64,000 nucleotides of DNA from Wenzhouxiangella sp042310355 (GTDB lineage Bacteria; Pseudomonadota; Gammaproteobacteria; Xanthomonadales; Wenzhouxiangellaceae), in contig NZ_JBHJMR010000015.1 of NCBI RefSeq assembly GCF_042310355.1, positions 6,944 through 70,943 of the forward strand. The letters run 5' to 3'. This document shows positions 62,323 to 64,000 of this stretch, piece by piece (positions within the stretch are counted from its first letter, which is position 1; the number at the start of each line of letters is the position of its first letter). The notes under the pieces are model-generated. The model was not told the DNA's origin, ran no database searches, and saw nothing but the letters and a program-made list of their open reading frames with translations. A program made the translations under genes and the position numbers.

Positions 62323-62332
62323 TGTGTAATGT

Positions 62333-62644
62333 ATGAAGAACCGAGAAATCGACAATGCCGTTCTTGCTGAAGTGCAGCAAAGAATTGGGCGTCTTATAGA
62401 TACGGATTCAGCGGATCTTCTTGCAATGCCGTCCGAACACCTGGAGAACTTGGATGTTGGGGGTAAAACGCTCAAGTTGGGTACCTACCGTGACCCGCTC
62501 CCCACTGGCGAGACTCTGATCATCGTTCAATGCAAGAACGAGAGATTTTTAGGTTACGGAAACATGATCGCAGAGGGTGTCGTGGTGGATAAGAGCGGAC
62601 GGAAGCGGCCCGCAGAGCAGGAGCTAATGTGGGAGTATGTTTAA
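62333..62644 (+). CDS. Cassette 27: soluble protein, unknown
   Basis: A 103-residue soluble protein (NREIDNAVLAEVQQRIGRLI at the start, LKLGTYRDPLPTGETLIIVQ in the middle, then a strand-rich FLGYGNMIAEGVVVDKSG). No family recognised. Lies in a cassette without Shine-Dalgarno. Confidence 0.7.
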   Translation: MKNREIDNAVLAEVQQRIGRLIDTDSADLLAMPSEHLENLDVGGKTLKLGTYRDPLPTGETLIIVQCKNERFLGYGNMIAEGVVVDKSGRKRPAEQELMWEYV

Positions 62645-62653
62645 GCTCACACA

Positions 62654-62734
62654 TAACACGTCGCTCAAGTACGTTCCGGCCCTTCGGGCCTCCACCGGAC
62701 GCGGCTAAAGCCGCGCCGCTTAGCTCAGACGTTA
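62654..62734 (+). repeat. attC site 27 (type I)
   Basis: 81 bp, left core spacer TAACACGTCGC. Terminal pairing CACACATAAC with GTTATGTGT, 9 bp. Confidence 0.92.
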
Positions 62735-62735
62735 A

Positions 62736-63092
62736 GTGTCTATTTTCAGAAAATCTGCGCTGGGTTTTGGTCTAGGTCATTTGCTGCTAGTGTTGCTAAT
62801 GAGCTACTCGATAGCGACCAGCCAGGATCCGGTCGCGGTCATGACCTGGCTTTTTCTCGTGGCAATAGATTTTCCGGTTTCGGTAGGCTGGCTAATTCTC
62901 TCCAATTTCATCGATGGAAACGAGATTCTTAGCCGTAAAGACGCCTCGGGGACTTATAGCACTCTAAGGGACATAGACAATTTCTGGTTTCCTGCGCTCT
63001 ACTTCGGAGTAATTGGGAGCGCTTGGTGGTACTTCATCGGCTGGGTCCTCTCAAAGACCTTCTGGGCAGCCGGAGAGGTCAGAGACACTTAA
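62736..63092 (+). CDS. Cassette 28: membrane protein, unknown
   Basis: A 118-residue protein from a GTG, 4 bases inside the cassette. Three to four membrane segments (ALGFGLGHLLLVLLMSYSI, VMTWLFLVAIDFPVSVGWLI, ALYFGVIGSAWWYFIGWVLS). No family recognised. Stop is the attC TAA. Confidence 0.72.
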   Translation: MSIFRKSALGFGLGHLLLVLLMSYSIATSQDPVAVMTWLFLVAIDFPVSVGWLILSNFIDGNEILSRKDASGTYSTLRDIDNFWFPALYFGVIGSAWWYFIGWVLSKTFWAAGEVRDT

Positions 63093-63170
63093 CAAGTCGC
63101 TCAAGTACGTTCCGGCCCTTCGGGCCTCCACCGGACGCGGCTAAAGCCGCGCCGCTTAGCTCAGACGTTA
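63090..63170 (+). repeat. attC site 28 (type I)
   Basis: 81 bp. Terminal pairing: GAGACACTTAAC with GTTAAGTGTCT, 11 bp. Confidence 0.92.
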
Positions 63171-63175
63171 GATTT

Positions 63176-63775
63176 ATGAAGAACTCTTTACTTGCATTAA
63201 TTCTGCTCAATATAAGCGGGCTCGCCAGCGGCATCAGTATCGAACCAAGCTCCTTGGAATCTGCGGTGTATCGAGCCGACGCGATTGCACACGTTCGAGT
63301 GACAGAGGGGCGGGCTTTGTTCTTTAGCCGCGATGAATTCGGGCGGGTAAGTCCATGTATGGGCATCTATAAAGCTGAAGTTCTCAATTTACTCAAAGGA
63401 GAGATTACCGAATCAGAGTTTGGGATAAACTTCAATCTAATGCTCACCCCCGGAAACGAGTATCTACTATTCTTGGACAATAAAGGCGGACTAGGTATTG
63501 AATACTCGATGTTTGAGACCGCCGACTACCAAGAGTGCATAGAAGGGCGTCCGTCGGTGATGGCTCGATGGCGGGCATCATCACTGGTCGAGTGGAAGCT
63601 TACGGATGGATCAGGGTGGATTCAAATGGCAACCGCTCCATATGGCGTTTTCCTTGAGCTTCCAAGGATGACTGATGAGGGGAAAGTGGTGTTCGAGGAG
63701 TATGTGGCGAGAATACAAAGCATCATTTCGGACCAAGCGAAAAACGGCTTCAGCAGGAATGATGGTGTCGAATAA
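63176..63775 (+). CDS. Cassette 29: exported protein, unknown
   Basis: A 199-residue protein with a signal peptide (MKNSLLALILLNISGLASG). The pattern SLESAVYRADAIAHVRVTEG, then YKAEVLNLLKGEI and LTPGNEYLLFLD parallels the cassette 7 protein (ERADRVFRAKI; YDLLESYKGE; GVEYVVFL), so both may share an NTR-like fold. Start by ATG 63176, no Shine-Dalgarno. Confidence 0.7.
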   Translation: MKNSLLALILLNISGLASGISIEPSSLESAVYRADAIAHVRVTEGRALFFSRDEFGRVSPCMGIYKAEVLNLLKGEITESEFGINFNLMLTPGNEYLLFLDNKGGLGIEYSMFETADYQECIEGRPSVMARWRASSLVEWKLTDGSGWIQMATAPYGVFLELPRMTDEGKVVFEEYVARIQSIISDQAKNGFSRNDGVE

Positions 63776-63778
63776 ATC

Positions 63779-63860
63779 TAACAAATCGCTCAAGTTCGTT
63801 CCGGCCCTATCGGGCCTCCACCGGACGCGGCTAAAGCCGCGCCGCTTAGCTCAGACGTTA
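63779..63860 (+). repeat. attC site 29 (type I, 82 bp)
   Basis: One extra loop base (CCCTATCGGG). Terminal pairing: AATAAATCTAAC with GTTAGATTTAT, 11 bp. Confidence 0.9.
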
Positions 63861-63867
63861 TAAGATC

Positions 63868-63901
63868 ATGTACGAAAAGAACGAGCCATGGTCAAAGATC
63901 C
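63868..63901 (+). pseudogene. Cassette 30 gene start, interrupted by an insertion sequence
   Basis: ATG at 63868 opens a frame (MYEKNEPWSKI) that runs into the insertion-sequence end at about 63902. The cassette cannot be followed further because the window stops. Confidence 0.5.
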
Positions 63902-64000
63902 GGGACTGTCCTGAGATTTGTGTAACTGCCCATTGATACGTACTGTAAATCAGGAGTTTATCAATGGACGCAGTAGTGGATGAAAAAAGGCTGAAGGAGC
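63902..64000 (+). mobile_element. Left end of an IS256-like insertion sequence
   Basis: GGGACTGTCCTGAGATTTGT and then GTAACTGCC resemble the terminal repeats of the IS256 family, which often read GGNNCTGTNC...TTTGTGTAA (memory). A transposase start follows with a good ribosome site. The right end is outside the window. Confidence 0.55.
63964..64000 (+). CDS. Putative transposase, 5' end only
   Basis: ATG at 63964 after CAGGAG; only 12 codons (MDAVVDEKRLKE) are in the window. Placement just inside the terminal repeat fits a transposase gene of the IS256 type. Nothing more can be said from the sequence. Confidence 0.45.
   Translation, partial: MDAVVDEKRLKE

Noticed and set aside
51103..63366. 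Minus-strand frames through attC sites (MEARRAGTYLSDL..., SELSGAALAASGGG...)
   Set aside because: They are the reverse translation of the repeated attC sequence and recur next to unrelated cassettes, so they do not represent genes.
51180..63860. CRISPR array
   Set aside because: Regular 81-bp repeats look CRISPR-like at first, but spacing is 359-690 bp, spacers carry genes, and repeats have integron core sites and cruciform folding. No cas genes.

Overview
The window is a stretch of GC-rich bacterial chromosome from a gammaproteobacterium. Protein style and gene order (dnaA-dnaN-recF-gyrB, rpmH-rnpA-yidC-mnmE, glyQS, separate pntA and pntB) suggest the Xanthomonadales/Chromatiales side, perhaps Wenzhouxiangella-like. 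The placement is inference; no rRNA or tRNA gene was recognised. The chromosomal origin probably lies here, between dnaA and dnaN at about 23.06-23.31 kb.

Layout. 0-3.3 kb: the 3' end of a Cys/Met-metabolism PLP enzyme facing an S9 peptidase. 3.4-7.0 kb: a zinc-starvation locus (DUF3299 lipoprotein-like protein, FtsX-type permease, LolD-type ATPase, His-rich ZrgA/DUF2796 protein) divergent from a MerC-like membrane protein across a near-perfect Zur box. 7.0-14.6 kb: a sodium symporter, then a four-gene block (PRPP-synthase-like, thymidine/AMP-phosphorylase-like, beta-CASP nuclease, glutamine amidotransferase) and an LVIVD-repeat protein. 14.7-29.4 kb: glyQ-glyS, a HAD-like remnant, gyrB-recF-dnaN-dnaA, rpmH-rnpA-yidC, a BIME-like repeat array, and mnmE. 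29.4-42.3 kb: mixed housekeeping genes (CBS protein, fructosamine kinase, glutathionyl-hydroquinone reductase, EamA transporter, LysR regulator, two-component pair, tdk, rep, cpdA-like, rubredoxin). 42.4-44.6 kb: an arsenic operon arsR-arsC-acr3 plus a CC/Se-motif protein. 44.8-49.6 kb: hemL and pntA-pntB, with a 265-bp MITE-like element lodged in the pntA stop codon.

49.7-64.0 kb is a sedentary chromosomal integron: intI on the minus strand, an attI region, then at least 29 complete cassettes on the plus strand and a thirtieth cut by an IS256-like insertion sequence at the window edge. Sixteen cassettes carry genes, mostly small secreted or membrane proteins of unknown function, plus one likely two-gene toxin-antitoxin cassette. 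Thirteen cassettes carry no convincing gene and fall into two repeated families: family A (10 copies, body 281 nt in nine and 282 in one) and family B (3 copies, body exactly 422 nt each, with its own 88-bp attC type). Both hold their length while their sequence diverges, and family A carries a hairpin with compensatory changes. They are the best candidates here for an undescribed element: structured, size-constrained, apparently non-coding integron cassettes.

A second theme is intergenic inverted elements. Seven gaps carry head-to-head arms of short tandem words from four word families, and one carries a single arm. All boundaries, alignments and codon-phase comparisons were done by eye.
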